A program made the position numbers and the translations under genes. The notes beneath the pieces were generated by a model. The model made no database searches. It was not told where the DNA came from and saw only the letters and a program-made list of their open reading frames with translations. Below are positions 45,277 to 55,334 of a DNA stretch of 64,000 bases, one piece after another (the stretch's first letter is position 1; every line of letters begins with the position of its first letter). This DNA comes from Bacteroidota bacterium (GTDB lineage: Bacteria; Bacteroidota; Bacteroidia; Chitinophagales; Chitinophagaceae): NCBI GenBank assembly GCA_030706605.1, contig JAUZOE010000005.1, positions 141,424 to 205,423 on the forward strand, given 5' to 3'.

Positions 45277-45987
45277 TTATTTCAGCGCTTTCGCAATAAC
45301 CTTATCAGCAAGCCCTTCCATTATTTTATAACCTGCTTCTGTCGGGTGCACGCCATCAACAGATAATTTTGCAGGCAATCCTTTTCTTTCATCTACCATG
45401 GATGAATAATAATCGAGATAGAAGAATTTATTTTTATGAGCATACTCTTTTATCCATTTATTCAGCTCAATGATTTTAGGAATCGGGTTAACGCCCTCCT
45501 TCCATGGAATGGTATAAGCAGGAAGCACAGACGATAAAATTACTTTAATACCATTGGCTTTTGCCAGTTGAGCCATAGAAGCCAGGTTATCTTCAATCAT
45601 TTTAAGAGAAGAAGGTCCTGTATTGCCGGCTATGTCATTGATCCCGGCTAATATCACCACCACTTTGGGGCCCAGGTCTATCACATCCTGGGTAAATCGT
45701 ATCAGCATTTGCGGTGTAGTTTGTCCACTGATGCCCCTGTCCACATAATTTTTTGAGAAATAATCAGGACTAAATTTTATCCAGGCATCTGTAATGGAAT
45801 TCCCCATAAAAACGACCCTGTTTTTCTCGGGAGTTAATGCTGCATTTTCGGGCCGGTAACGACGAAGGTCGGGCCAATCATTTTTTGCATTTAATTCTTC
45901 AGGCATATTTTCATTTTGAGCATATACACTTGCGCTTGCTATTGTAAATAATAAGGCCATACAAAGAGCCATTTGAATATTTTTCAT
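45277..45987 (-). CDS. Exported SGNH/GDSL-family hydrolase
   Basis: A 236-residue esterase or acylhydrolase, with signal peptide (about 1-23). The four SGNH blocks are present: VVFMGNSITDAW with the catalytic Ser, GISGQTTPQML with Gly, ILAGINDIAGNTG with Asn, and DGVHPTEAGY with the Asp/His dyad. Such enzymes remove acetyl or other acyl groups from carbohydrates. It stands alone with a perfect -7 box upstream and a strong terminator downstream. Confidence 0.93.
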   Translation of the reverse strand: MKNIQMALCMALLFTIASASVYAQNENMPEELNAKNDWPDLRRYRPENAALTPEKNRVVFMGNSITDAWIKFSPDYFSKNYVDRGISGQTTPQMLIRFTQDVIDLGPKVVVILAGINDIAGNTGPSSLKMIEDNLASMAQLAKANGIKVILSSVLPAYTIPWKEGVNPIPKIIELNKWIKEYAHKNKFFYLDYYSSMVDERKGLPAKLSVDGVHPTEAGYKIMEGLADKVIAKALK

Positions 45988-46028
45988 TCTAATTTTTGGG
46001 TTTTATAATTGACAATCGTAATTGAATA

Positions 46029-46036
46029 CAAACATA
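46029..46036 (-). promoter_or_regulatory. -7 box for the SGNH hydrolase gene
   Basis: TATGTTTG on the minus strand matches TAnnTTTG perfectly, 42 bp upstream of the ATG at 45987. The next TTTG lies at only 15 nt, so the -33 element is poor. Confidence 0.45.
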
Positions 46037-46082
46037 CAAAATCATTCTTTGCAAAAATTCATCTTATGCAGGTGAGGTAATA

Positions 46083-48527
46083 TTAGCGACTCACATTGAA
46101 AGTAAAGCTGTAGCTTCCTGCGCAACCACCCGGAGCAAACCCCTGCACGACTACTACATATTGCCCCGGAACATCGCCTGTGTAAAAAGAAAACTTGCCT
46201 TTCCCATTTAAGTCTGTATCCAATGTAGGCGTCCAATACAATAAATCTCTAAAATCAGGCAAGCGGCTTGATCGTTCATCACTGGTGGCATATTCAGGAG
46301 AATAAAATATTCTTTGCTGTTGCAATCCTTCATAATCCAATACTACATCCTGCGGATCAAGCGTATAATTTTCCAGGTTTCCTTTATAAGTAGTGAAACT
46401 TAAAATACCCTCAGCGTCGATAGGCCCATAATGGTATTTTTCAGATACCACTTCCAGTTTTTGGACTTTCAGCGGATCATAGGCCATTATCTTATTAATA
46501 TTAAAAACAGGGACGCCATCCAATAAAACCAAGGGGTTATTATCAAACATAACCACTGTAGGTTGTTTATCTTTTAATAGAAACCCCGGCTCATTTACAG
46601 TCATCAATCTAAATTGGCTTCCATTTTTCCTCACATTCACCTCAGTTACATATTCGCGCACTACCTCTTCCATGGTTGTAAAGCGGGTATAATCATCCAA
46701 ACGATAAGTTTTGTATGGCTCAAAATAAAACGGAACGGTATCAACCACAGGAGTTACCAATTCTTGCAACTGATCTTCATGGTAGGTGTTTTCTATTTCC
46801 ATGTGCATATTAGCGGAAAGCAAATCATCCCTGTTTTTTTCGGAAAAATGAAAAGCAGGAACCGGGCGATCTGAAATTTTTTCAGAAAAAGGGCTAAAAA
46901 TTTCAAGGTGATAAATGCTGTCGCGTTCACTATTAGTTTGCATCACTATTTGATTGGCTCCATAAAAATCTTTCATTTCAAAATGAACCAATCCGTTACT
47001 ATCACTTATGCATCCACGCAATTGAACACGTTTGCCGGGAACAGAGAAATAGACCAGGACACCAGGAGCCGGCATTTTGGTTATTGTATCGGTCACTTTA
47101 CCGGTAATAATGTGTCCGGCAAATTCAGGCACATAAGCGAATGCGGGCATCTTTTGTCGACCATTATTTTCGGAGTTAAATTTTCTCCACCCTTGTGTCA
47201 GCATAAGCAAATCCAGCGCTTCATTTGTTGTGCCATTATCATTCTTAAAATAATAAGCAGGGTTTTCAATAGCTCCATGCAGATTAGATGACAACCACAG
47301 GTAACTAAATATATTTTCAGGGTCAGCCTGGTGCAAGCTATCCAGGCGATAAACAGCCGCTGACAGATTTCCGGAAAGCGGGATACCGGATTGATTAGTG
47401 GTTGAAACATCCATTACCACCTTACTCCGGGATTGATAGTTTTCTTTATCAGTTTTGACTTTTATCAACAATTTACTTTGGGGCCTTTTAAAATAAAGCC
47501 GTTCACAAAGAGGTTGTTTATTGGCATCAAAAAGAGTAATCTGTGACACACCCTCTTTGAGGCTATCTTTATCTAAAACAAAAAAACTTTTGCCATTATC
47601 CATACGCAAAGCCTTCGCCAAATCTATTTGCCCGTTATTTTGGATAATCATATAAATAAAAGGTGAATTATTTTGCTGTATTCCCGTGGCAGAAACAGAA
47701 ATTTCCAAATCAGCGACACCTGCATCTGCAACATGCATTGCATATCCACTATTATAGGCTTCAGGTAATAGTTTCGTTAATGGAGTGCCATTTCCTATAT
47801 TTATTATAGCTGTATAATACTTCCCCACTTCAGGCTTAAAAGAAAATTCCCCCATGCCAAATTGAAAAGATTTGAAATGAGCAACGGTGTCTTTAGATTG
47901 ATCAACCACCACCCCTTCACCATCAACTCCTTTATTTTTATCATCCGTAACTTTAAAAGCAATTGTGCTTTCAAGCCCATTTACCAGGTTTCCTCCTTCC
48001 GGGAAAAAATCAGCTACATAACTAACAGATTTGTGAATGGCAGTGGAATCAAGATTTTTTGAAGTATTAATTATGCTAACATTTTTTTCAAAGTAATTAT
48101 CGGGAGAAAATCCTTTCATCAGGTTGGTATAAGCCCTGAAAACATAATTACCCGATTCGACAGAATAGGGCAGATAAAAAGAACCATTACCCACACCATT
48201 TTTCATTGCAATTTTTCCCTGTAAAACAGGCTGCCCCAATTTATTGAGTATGTCTACATAAACCACTTTACTAACAGATAGCGGCTGGTTAGTAAGGGCA
48301 TTCGTTAAATAAACTTTGAACCATAATATTTCACCACATAAAAAAAATGAGCGGTCAGTATGTACGTAAATTTTTTCTTTCAAATGGCCGGAATAATTAT
48401 TGGCATAACTACTTTGTATCTTATTTAAGTTCTCTGACTGACCATAAATTAATTCCCCTGTAAAAGGGGAAATAAAGAATACGCCTAAGATTAGAACAAG
48501 ATATATGTGTATAAACGATGAACGCAT
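46083..48527 (-). CDS. Large exported MG2-like/TonB-plug-like protein
   Basis: An 814-residue exported protein (signal about 1-29). The N-terminal region EKIYVHTDRSFFLCGEILWFKVYLTNA resembles the MG2 domain of alpha-2-macroglobulins, a common type in Bacteroidota. The middle has a carboxypeptidase-regulatory-like beta domain (GHIITGKVTDTITKMPAPGVLVYF). Residues about 620-700 resemble a TonB plug (VMFDNNPLVLLDGVPVFNINKIMAYDPLKVQKLEVVSEKY). It is the last gene of the TonB operon and starts 9 bp after the DUF4249 gene. The role is unknown; probably surface-associated. Confidence 0.8.
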   Translation of the reverse strand: MRSSFIHIYLVLILGVFFISPFTGELIYGQSENLNKIQSSYANNYSGHLKEKIYVHTDRSFFLCGEILWFKVYLTNALTNQPLSVSKVVYVDILNKLGQPVLQGKIAMKNGVGNGSFYLPYSVESGNYVFRAYTNLMKGFSPDNYFEKNVSIINTSKNLDSTAIHKSVSYVADFFPEGGNLVNGLESTIAFKVTDDKNKGVDGEGVVVDQSKDTVAHFKSFQFGMGEFSFKPEVGKYYTAIINIGNGTPLTKLLPEAYNSGYAMHVADAGVADLEISVSATGIQQNNSPFIYMIIQNNGQIDLAKALRMDNGKSFFVLDKDSLKEGVSQITLFDANKQPLCERLYFKRPQSKLLIKVKTDKENYQSRSKVVMDVSTTNQSGIPLSGNLSAAVYRLDSLHQADPENIFSYLWLSSNLHGAIENPAYYFKNDNGTTNEALDLLMLTQGWRKFNSENNGRQKMPAFAYVPEFAGHIITGKVTDTITKMPAPGVLVYFSVPGKRVQLRGCISDSNGLVHFEMKDFYGANQIVMQTNSERDSIYHLEIFSPFSEKISDRPVPAFHFSEKNRDDLLSANMHMEIENTYHEDQLQELVTPVVDTVPFYFEPYKTYRLDDYTRFTTMEEVVREYVTEVNVRKNGSQFRLMTVNEPGFLLKDKQPTVVMFDNNPLVLLDGVPVFNINKIMAYDPLKVQKLEVVSEKYHYGPIDAEGILSFTTYKGNLENYTLDPQDVVLDYEGLQQQRIFYSPEYATSDERSSRLPDFRDLLYWTPTLDTDLNGKGKFSFYTGDVPGQYVVVVQGFAPGGCAGSYSFTFNVSR

Positions 48528-48536
48528 TTTAAATAT

Positions 48537-49694
48537 TTATGGCCAGAAATCTGGTTTGATATTAGAGCCCCTTGTAGTACAATCCACGCATTGCCCATAG
48601 GAAGCTGAATAATTAATATCACCGGAAGACAAGTGAAATATAGCAACCGGATCGTATCCCCCATCGTTAAAATAATATAATAAACTATCCTTGTTATTCG
48701 GCACCGTTATCAATGGGCAATCAGGATAAATATTCCAGTTAGTAGGCATTGAAACATTACTGATAAATATCCTTGTAGCAAAGGAATTACCGGCACCTAT
48801 ATAACCGACTACAGTTTCGGAAGGATCTGAAATACAATGAATATTCCCAACTGTTTGATTTGGCTGTGGTCCAAAAATAGACCCCACATTCTCTGAATTA
48901 TTTTTCATAGCTTGCCAATAATTATACCCTTTTAAATCCAAAGCATATTGTTTAACCCAAATGCTGTATAAAACACTCAATTTATTATCATGAAATGGAA
49001 TAAATGTCAGGAGAGCTTTATCAATCACGTCACTGGTTAAGTTTGCAGAAGATCCCAGTAAAACATTATTTGAATTATCAGACTGCCAGCAAATGAAAAC
49101 CGGTTCAGACCTTGGCGTTACCGAATTGCTGCCTATATTGTATATTGCAGTACTATAATATACTGAATGAAATTCCCAGGTTTCATTATATTCCCAACGA
49201 TAATACCTGGTGGCATTGTTAGGATCGTGAGTATCTAAAAAAATATGTAATCCATCACCCTTTAGTTCCCAATCAACCTTATCAATGGGAGGTGATGGTT
49301 TAAATGGAACAAAATCTGATAAATATTCCTTTCCATTTGAAGTAATTATATGCAGGTGATATTGATTCGCCGGATTTAAGTTTAATACATTGCTACTGGA
49401 ATAAATTCCTTTCCCTGCAGCATCTGTTAAGGAATATTTATTTTGATGATCATCTTCTATTGAAACAACAGCATTTAATTCATTCATTTTAACAGCGGTA
49501 TCTCCCACAGTTAATTGCCTTGTCCGGCTGAGTTTGATAGTAGAAATAGATGCACCATCAATAAAACCTTCTGCTACAAGAGAATTCGATTGACCGGATT
49601 TCAGTGATGGATCATACGGAATTCTGCATTGCACAAAGAAAATTGAGAATACTCCGCAAATCATTATTTTCCAGGAAAAATATTTTCTAATCAT
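48537..49694 (-). CDS. DUF4249 lipoprotein
   Basis: A 385-residue protein with signal peptide and lipobox-like FVQC (Cys about residue 23). The sequence CRIPYDPSLKSGQSNSLVAEGFIDGASISTIKLSRTRQL with later KVDWELKGDGLHIFLDTHDPNNATRYYRWEYNETWEF matches the DUF4249 family that accompanies TonB-dependent receptors. Its start is directly adjacent to the receptor's stop. It is probably an outer-membrane partner of the receptor, but if the receptor is broken its role may be lost. Confidence 0.9.
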   Translation of the reverse strand: MIRKYFSWKIMICGVFSIFFVQCRIPYDPSLKSGQSNSLVAEGFIDGASISTIKLSRTRQLTVGDTAVKMNELNAVVSIEDDHQNKYSLTDAAGKGIYSSSNVLNLNPANQYHLHIITSNGKEYLSDFVPFKPSPPIDKVDWELKGDGLHIFLDTHDPNNATRYYRWEYNETWEFHSVYYSTAIYNIGSNSVTPRSEPVFICWQSDNSNNVLLGSSANLTSDVIDKALLTFIPFHDNKLSVLYSIWVKQYALDLKGYNYWQAMKNNSENVGSIFGPQPNQTVGNIHCISDPSETVVGYIGAGNSFATRIFISNVSMPTNWNIYPDCPLITVPNNKDSLLYYFNDGGYDPVAIFHLSSGDINYSASYGQCVDCTTRGSNIKPDFWP

Positions 49695-52478
49695 TTAAAA
49701 GCGGATATTATAGGTTACAAATGGAATAGCTGTCCCGAATATGGATAATTTATATCCTTTGATAGTAGTATTCTGAGAAATATAATAAACTGAATAGGCA
49801 TTCTTTCGTCCGGTCCAGTTATAAACTCCTATCGTCCACGAATTATGGGTTGATTGTTTCACTTTAAAATTGCCCTCAATATTTAAAGAAAAATCGGTAC
49901 GAAAATAATCAGGAATGCGATATTCATTTCTATTTGAATACAATAATCTTGCAGATCCTCCATAATCAAATACGGAGACCGGTATGGTGATAGGGCGACC
50001 TGTACTATAGGTTACATTGAACGAAAAACTATAACGATGTGTTATGCGGTAATTCCCAACTAAGGTACCATTGTGGGGTTGGTCAAAATTGCTGGGATAG
50101 TATTTACCTTCGTTAATTAATTCACCAGCAAGCGGGTCATTCTGTCGTAGAAAAGCCCGTGAAAAAGTATAACTAAACCAACCATTAAGTTTTCCGGTTG
50201 CTTTTTTTACAAGGAATTCAACGCCATAAGATTTTCCTTTTGTAGTAAACACATCAGTTTCAATGTGATGATTCATGATTAAAACGGCACTGCTTTTATA
50301 GTCAAGATAATTTCTGAACCATTTATAATATACTTCAACGGAAGTTTCAATTGTGTTGGATTTAAAATTTTTATACAATCCAAAAGAAACCTGGCTACCC
50401 TCTTGTGGCCGAATATTTGGATCACTCAGTTTCCAGATATCAGTCGGTGAAATAGTAGTGGTATTGGAAAGCATATGGATATATTGGCGCAGATTATTAA
50501 AAGAGGCCTTAACCGAAAAATTATCTGAAATTGAATACCTCGCTGATACCCGATATTCAGGACCTCCGTAAGTCTTCACTATTTTACCTGAAGGATAGTA
50601 AACAGTACCCAGGATATTACTTTCCTGCCTTGGTAAATCAGGAACGTAGGTAAAAATATGTTTGGGGCCCAGATAATTAAATAGTGAATAACGAATTCCA
50701 AGTTCAACAGTTAGTTTAGGAGTAACTTCATACTGATCTGAAATGTACAATGCACTTTCAACTGCTTGCTCAGCTTCAACAGTGTCAGGCTTTACAAGAG
50801 ATACTTTCCCCAAAGGATCAAAGGAACCTAAATTAATATGGTAATAGAGAGTGCTTAATCCAAAACTCACTTTATGTTTATTATTCAAAAAATAACTAAA
50901 ATCCGCATTCAGTTTAGACTGATTAATTGAGTAAGAAAGTTTATAGGCATTCACCGGATTATCATTGCCTGAAACGCTATAGTCATAATGGTCAATTCCT
51001 GCAGTGAGCACTCCATAAAACTGGTTATTAAAATTATGCTTCCATTTTATATTGGCATTTTTATTTTGATATTGATAAGTGGTATCACTGTTTAAATTAA
51101 ATTTATCACTGCTTATATATCCATTGAGGTAAATATTATTTTTATTATCAACTTTGTGGTTTATATGAATGGTAGCATCCCCGAAAGAAGCTCTGCTTTT
51201 ATTATACTCCTGCGGCAATATTTTAAACAACCAGTTTGAATACGTAGTTCTTACCCCTGCCACAAAAGTTGTTTTATCTTTGACCAAAGGTCCCTCCAAA
51301 GTTACTTTCCCGGTTAACGGGCCAATACCTGCAGAGCCTGCTATTTTTTTATCATTACCATCCAGGGATGTAATATCTAAAACAGATGAAATGCGCCCCC
51401 CATAATTAGCAGGAATACTGCTTTTATATAAGGTAACATTCTTAATCAAATCTGCATCAAAAGCTGAAAAGAATCCAAACAAATGAGATGGGTTAAAAAT
51501 ATTGGCACTATTAAATAAAATCAGGTTCTGATCGGTAGACCCACCCCTTACGTTTAAACCGGTACTTGCCTCACCGACAGATTTCACTCCCGGCAAACTA
51601 AGCACTGCCCGAAGGACATCTACTTCTCCAAAAGCAGTTGGCATCTGCTTAATAGAAGCAATGTCCAATTTATTAGTGCCCATCAATGTACTCCGTACAT
51701 TCCTTTCCTTTTCTAAATCTACTTTCACTTCCTTCAATTTCATCACCTTTTCATCCATAAAAATATCAAATTTCCCATCAGAATAAAGCATTACCTGGCG
51801 CCTGGTATCAAACATTCCCGGTGCTGCTATATTTAGTGTATGCCTGCCTGAGGATAATATAATTGAATAATACCCAAATTGATCACTTATTACCTGAACA
51901 TGAGGCTTTTCGACATATATCATAGCTCCGGAAATTGCCTCGCCTGTTTGGGCATCACGTATATATCCTGCTATATTTGTATTCCCCTTTGGGATAGTAT
52001 TCAATTTCAGACCAATTTCAAACAATTTGTTTTGAATAGATATCTCTTGCATAGCTTCTTTGGATTCATCAACATATTCAGGATTTTCGATTGATTTAGA
52101 GGTATCCTTACGTGCAAAATTCTTCTTCCCATTAAAAAAACCAGCATCCAATTCTGTAGACAATACAAAACCCTTGGTAATAAACACATTATTTTGCTTG
52201 TCAATGGCATAATGCAAATCGGTATTTTTTAATACCTGGTCTAAAACCGCGGGTAAATGAGCTTCCTTTACTAAAATATTGATTCTAATACTGTCTAGTT
52301 GCCTGGCATCATAATAAAAATGAAAAATCGTTTGTGCTTCTACATTTTTTGCAAATTGCTAAAAAGATGCCTGGCTGAAATCTCCCGAAATCATATCCCG
52401 CACCGATTGTTGAGCAGAAACTATCGTTGCCGAAAACAATAAAATCAAATAAAATGATACCAGGATTCCCTGCTTCAT
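49695..52478 (-). pseudogene. TonB-dependent outer-membrane receptor with in-frame stop at codon 40
   Basis: A FecA-type receptor of 927 codons if continuous. ATG 52478 gives a signal peptide (about 1-22); the STN domain begins and is cut by TAG (52359-52361, codon 40) in SQASF*QFAKNVEAQT. The frame then runs open to 49695: STN rest, a carboxypeptidase-like domain (NIAGYIRDAQTGEAISGAMIYVEKP), plug (LNVRGGSTDQNLILFNSANIF) and 22-strand barrel. Without read-through the remainder from ATG 52217 (840 residues) lacks a signal peptide. It could be a sequencing error, a real recent loss, or read-through; no other damage is seen. The operon neighbours are DUF4249 and an MG2-like protein. Confidence 0.85.
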
Positions 52479-52479
52479 A

Positions 52480-53211
52480 TTAATAAGATTGTTGATTATA
52501 AATTGTGGCTGCAATTAAAAGTGCCTTCTCAAAATCATCTTTTTTAAATTTCACATTTTGTTCGCGCAGGCGTTTAGCTATCTCCTTTTTCTTATTAGAA
52601 AATATTTTAAAAACCTCTTTTTTATTTTTAACCTTATAATATTTGTCACCTTTATAAATGTAAAATTGATCATTCCCATAAAACACCCTTATTAATTCAT
52701 TATCCCTGATATTTTCTTTGTAGCTTTTTTGCCTGATTGCCAAAACCCGGATATTACCATTAAATAATAAATCGTAAAACCCTGTATAATCAAGATTCTC
52801 TTTTAGGTTCTCTTTTAATGGGATGAATAAGTGATCCAAAAAATGGAAACTATCAATTATCTCGTTTCGTAAATAAATCTTTGAATTTTGATCATAATTT
52901 AATATTACTACCTGGTTTCTTGCAACATCATATTGCATACGAATTGGTTGATATAAATGACCTCCATAGCTCACCCAACCATTGACAAGACTATCCTTTT
53001 CAAAAAAGGGACTACCTTCTTTATTAAAGATGTAGGGAATATATTCCTTCCCATTATAAATATTTGCTTCTGCCCCTGAATATTGATCATATGATTTTAT
53101 GCTTTGCTTTACCTGATTTATGATTAACATAGAATCATTTTGAAGCTCCTGGGAAAAAGAAGGAAAATAAAAAAAAAGGGAGCAGAACAATATTAAGCAA
53201 ATCAGTTTCAT
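52480..53211 (-). CDS. Exported protein of unknown function, first gene of the TonB operon
   Basis: A 243-residue exported protein (signal about 1-20, ending FSQ). The mature part is Lys/Tyr/Asn-rich with alternating strands and a C-terminal basic helix (KKKEIAKRLREQNVKFKKDDF). No recognised domain. Its stop is 1 bp from the ATG of the TonB receptor, so it is in the same message. The position before a receptor-DUF4249 pair suggests a regulatory or envelope role. Confidence 0.7.
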   Translation of the reverse strand: MKLICLILFCSLFFYFPSFSQELQNDSMLIINQVKQSIKSYDQYSGAEANIYNGKEYIPYIFNKEGSPFFEKDSLVNGWVSYGGHLYQPIRMQYDVARNQVVILNYDQNSKIYLRNEIIDSFHFLDHLFIPLKENLKENLDYTGFYDLLFNGNIRVLAIRQKSYKENIRDNELIRVFYGNDQFYIYKGDKYYKVKNKKEVFKIFSNKKKEIAKRLREQNVKFKKDDFEKALLIAATIYNQQSY

Positions 53212-53395
53212 AAATATTTGCTAATGCAAACTAGGGCTAAAATAAGTAATTAGCTTTTGGGTAATTCTAAAAACTTAAAAATAGATTTTGCTTTAGAGAA
53301 TTGAAGTTAATATTTGTTTAATTAAAAAAAACAGTCTTTTCCCCATGTTAACCTATTTATTTACTTTTTGGTATGAACGGATAAAAAATGATTTT

Positions 53396-53413
53396 AATGG
53401 CACATATGCCATT
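53396..53413. repeat. Short inverted repeat in the 53.2-53.5 kb intergenic gap
   Basis: AATGGCA, CATA, TGCCATT: 7-bp arms with a 4-nt centre. It sits in the 332-bp AT-rich gap between the TonB operon and pyrC-like gene, otherwise empty apart from a candidate promoter box TACCTTAG at 53510 for the latter. It could be an operator. Confidence 0.4.
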
Positions 53414-53543
53414 TTTAATTCATTAATTACTCCCTGCTAATTTTTCGCGATTCATTTCTCCAGTAATAAAATTTGATTTTCTTCTTTACCAAATTAAAAA
53501 AAATCCTCCTACCTTAGCGCAACTAAATTTTCAGATAAACCTA

Positions 53544-54803
53544 ATGAAGGTTTTAATAAAAAACGCAATTTTACTTTCTCCCCCCTCTCCTTTTCACGGA
53601 AAAATTCAGGATATTTTTATCGATAACGGCATTATTTCGCAAATCGGAAACGGGCTGAAAATGAATGCTGACAGTACTATTGAAATCGATGGACTCCGGG
53701 TTTCCTGTGGATGGATGGATTGCTTTGCCAATTTTTGTGATCCGGGGCAGGAATTTAAAGAAACACTTGAAACTGGCGCCAATGCCGCCGCCGCGGGAGG
53801 TTTTACGGAAGTAATGCTGATCCCCAATACCCAACCTGCTGTCTATAATAAAAGCCAGGTGGAATACCTGGTTCAAAAAAGCAAATCACTCCCTATACAG
53901 ATTTTTCCTATTGGCGCTGTAACTAAATATGCCGAAGGAAAGGAATTAAGTGAAATGTATGACATGTTCCATACAGGTGCTATTGCTTTTTCTGACGGAT
54001 TACTTCCAATACAGTCTTCGGGCATCCTGCAAAAAGCAATGGAATATATTCTCGCTATAGATGCTACCATTATTCAATTACCGGATGACAAAAGTATAGG
54101 AATCAGTGGCCTGATCAATGAAGGTGAGGTCTCCACAAAATTGGGACTTCCAGGCAAACCGGCGTTGTCGGAAGAATTAATGATAGCAAGAGATATTGAA
54201 TTAGTAAGATACACCAATTCCAAAATTCACTTCACAGGAATTTCTACTCAAAAGTCTTTAGAATTAATTGCGGCGGCGAAAAAAGAGAATCTAAATGTGA
54301 GCTGTTCAGTTACGCCCTACCATTTATTTTTTAGTGATGAAGATTTAATGAGCTACGACACCAATTTAAAAGTAAATCCACCATTACGTACCCCTAAAGA
54401 CCGGGATGCATTGCGTAATGGTATTAAAAATGGTACCATAGATTTTATTGCATCACATCACCAGCCCCAGGATTGGGATCATAAAGTTTGTGAATTTGAA
54501 TACGCAAAAAATGGAATGGAAAGTTTAGAAAGTGTTTTTGGTGCAGCAGGCATTTGTGGAGTTTCGCCTGATATCTTTATAAAAATGCAAACGGAAAATA
54601 TCCGTTCTGTTTTCAATCTGTCCGTCCCTGTAATTGCAGAAGGAGAAAAAGCAAATCTAACTTTATTTATTCCGGGCGAGGAATACGTTTTTGAAGAAAA
54701 GAATATTTTATCCAAATGTAAAAACAATGCGTTTATAGATAAAAATCTAAAAGGGAAAGTAATTGGGATAATTAATAAAGACCAAGTATTTTTGAATAAA
54801 TAA
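53544..54803 (+). CDS. Dihydroorotase-like protein, probably catalytically inactive
   Basis: A 419-residue amidohydrolase-fold protein of the dihydroorotase type I group, similar to the PyrC annotations of other Bacteroidota. The barrel motifs remain, e.g. AAAAGGFTEVMLIPNT and TPYHLFFSDEDL. But the metal ligands are mostly lost: DxHxH appears as DCFANFCDPG (Phe61, Asn63), a later His appears as Gly232 (His229 is kept), and the catalytic Asp of TDH appears as His305. It may be a structural partner of aspartate transcarbamoylase. The genome should have a second active dihydroorotase. Confidence 0.8.
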   Translation: MKVLIKNAILLSPPSPFHGKIQDIFIDNGIISQIGNGLKMNADSTIEIDGLRVSCGWMDCFANFCDPGQEFKETLETGANAAAAGGFTEVMLIPNTQPAVYNKSQVEYLVQKSKSLPIQIFPIGAVTKYAEGKELSEMYDMFHTGAIAFSDGLLPIQSSGILQKAMEYILAIDATIIQLPDDKSIGISGLINEGEVSTKLGLPGKPALSEELMIARDIELVRYTNSKIHFTGISTQKSLELIAAAKKENLNVSCSVTPYHLFFSDEDLMSYDTNLKVNPPLRTPKDRDALRNGIKNGTIDFIASHHQPQDWDHKVCEFEYAKNGMESLESVFGAAGICGVSPDIFIKMQTENIRSVFNLSVPVIAEGEKANLTLFIPGEEYVFEEKNILSKCKNNAFIDKNLKGKVIGIINKDQVFLNK

Positions 54804-54809
54804 AAAATA

Positions 54810-55331
54810 ATGGAAAAACCAATTACCACTCCCGCAACTAAAGGTATCACCATATCTTTAATTATCATTGTACAGGCGTTGGTACTTTATTTTATGGATA
54901 TTGATCTTAACAGCCCTGTAAAATACATCGGATATCTAATTCTTATTGCAGGAGTTATCTGGTCAGTAATCTCTTATGGCAAAGAACTCAATAACAATGC
55001 CACCTTCGGAAGCTATTTTGCACATGGCTTTAAAGTAACAGCCATCATTACCTGTATTATGATCGTCTTTATGATCATTTTCATTTTACTATTTCCTGAA
55101 ATAAGGGAAAAAGGAATGGAAACTGCCAGGCAAAAAATGGTAGAGAAGGGCAATATGAGCGATGAACAGATTACACAAGCAATCAATTTTGCCAAAAAAT
55201 TCTTCATGGTATTTATTATCGCTGGCACCCTCATAGGCTATCTTATTATTGGCGCCATTGCGTCATTGATCGGAGCAGGAGTAACTAAAAAAGACCCTCG
55301 CCCTGAAGGAGAATTCAATCAAATAGGTTAA
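54810..55331 (+). CDS. DUF4199 membrane protein
   Basis: A 173-residue integral membrane protein with about four helices (about 10-30, 35-55, 75-100, 130-155) and the pattern of DUF4199 (GITISLIIIVQALVLYF, then FGSYFAHGFKVTAIITCIMIVFMIIF). It starts 6 bp after the dihydroorotase-like gene and ends 3 bp before a glycosyltransferase, a gene order often seen in Bacteroidota. Function is unknown. Confidence 0.88.
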   Translation: MEKPITTPATKGITISLIIIVQALVLYFMDIDLNSPVKYIGYLILIAGVIWSVISYGKELNNNATFGSYFAHGFKVTAIITCIMIVFMIIFILLFPEIREKGMETARQKMVEKGNMSDEQITQAINFAKKFFMVFIIAGTLIGYLIIGAIASLIGAGVTKKDPRPEGEFNQIG

Positions 55332-55334
55332 ATA

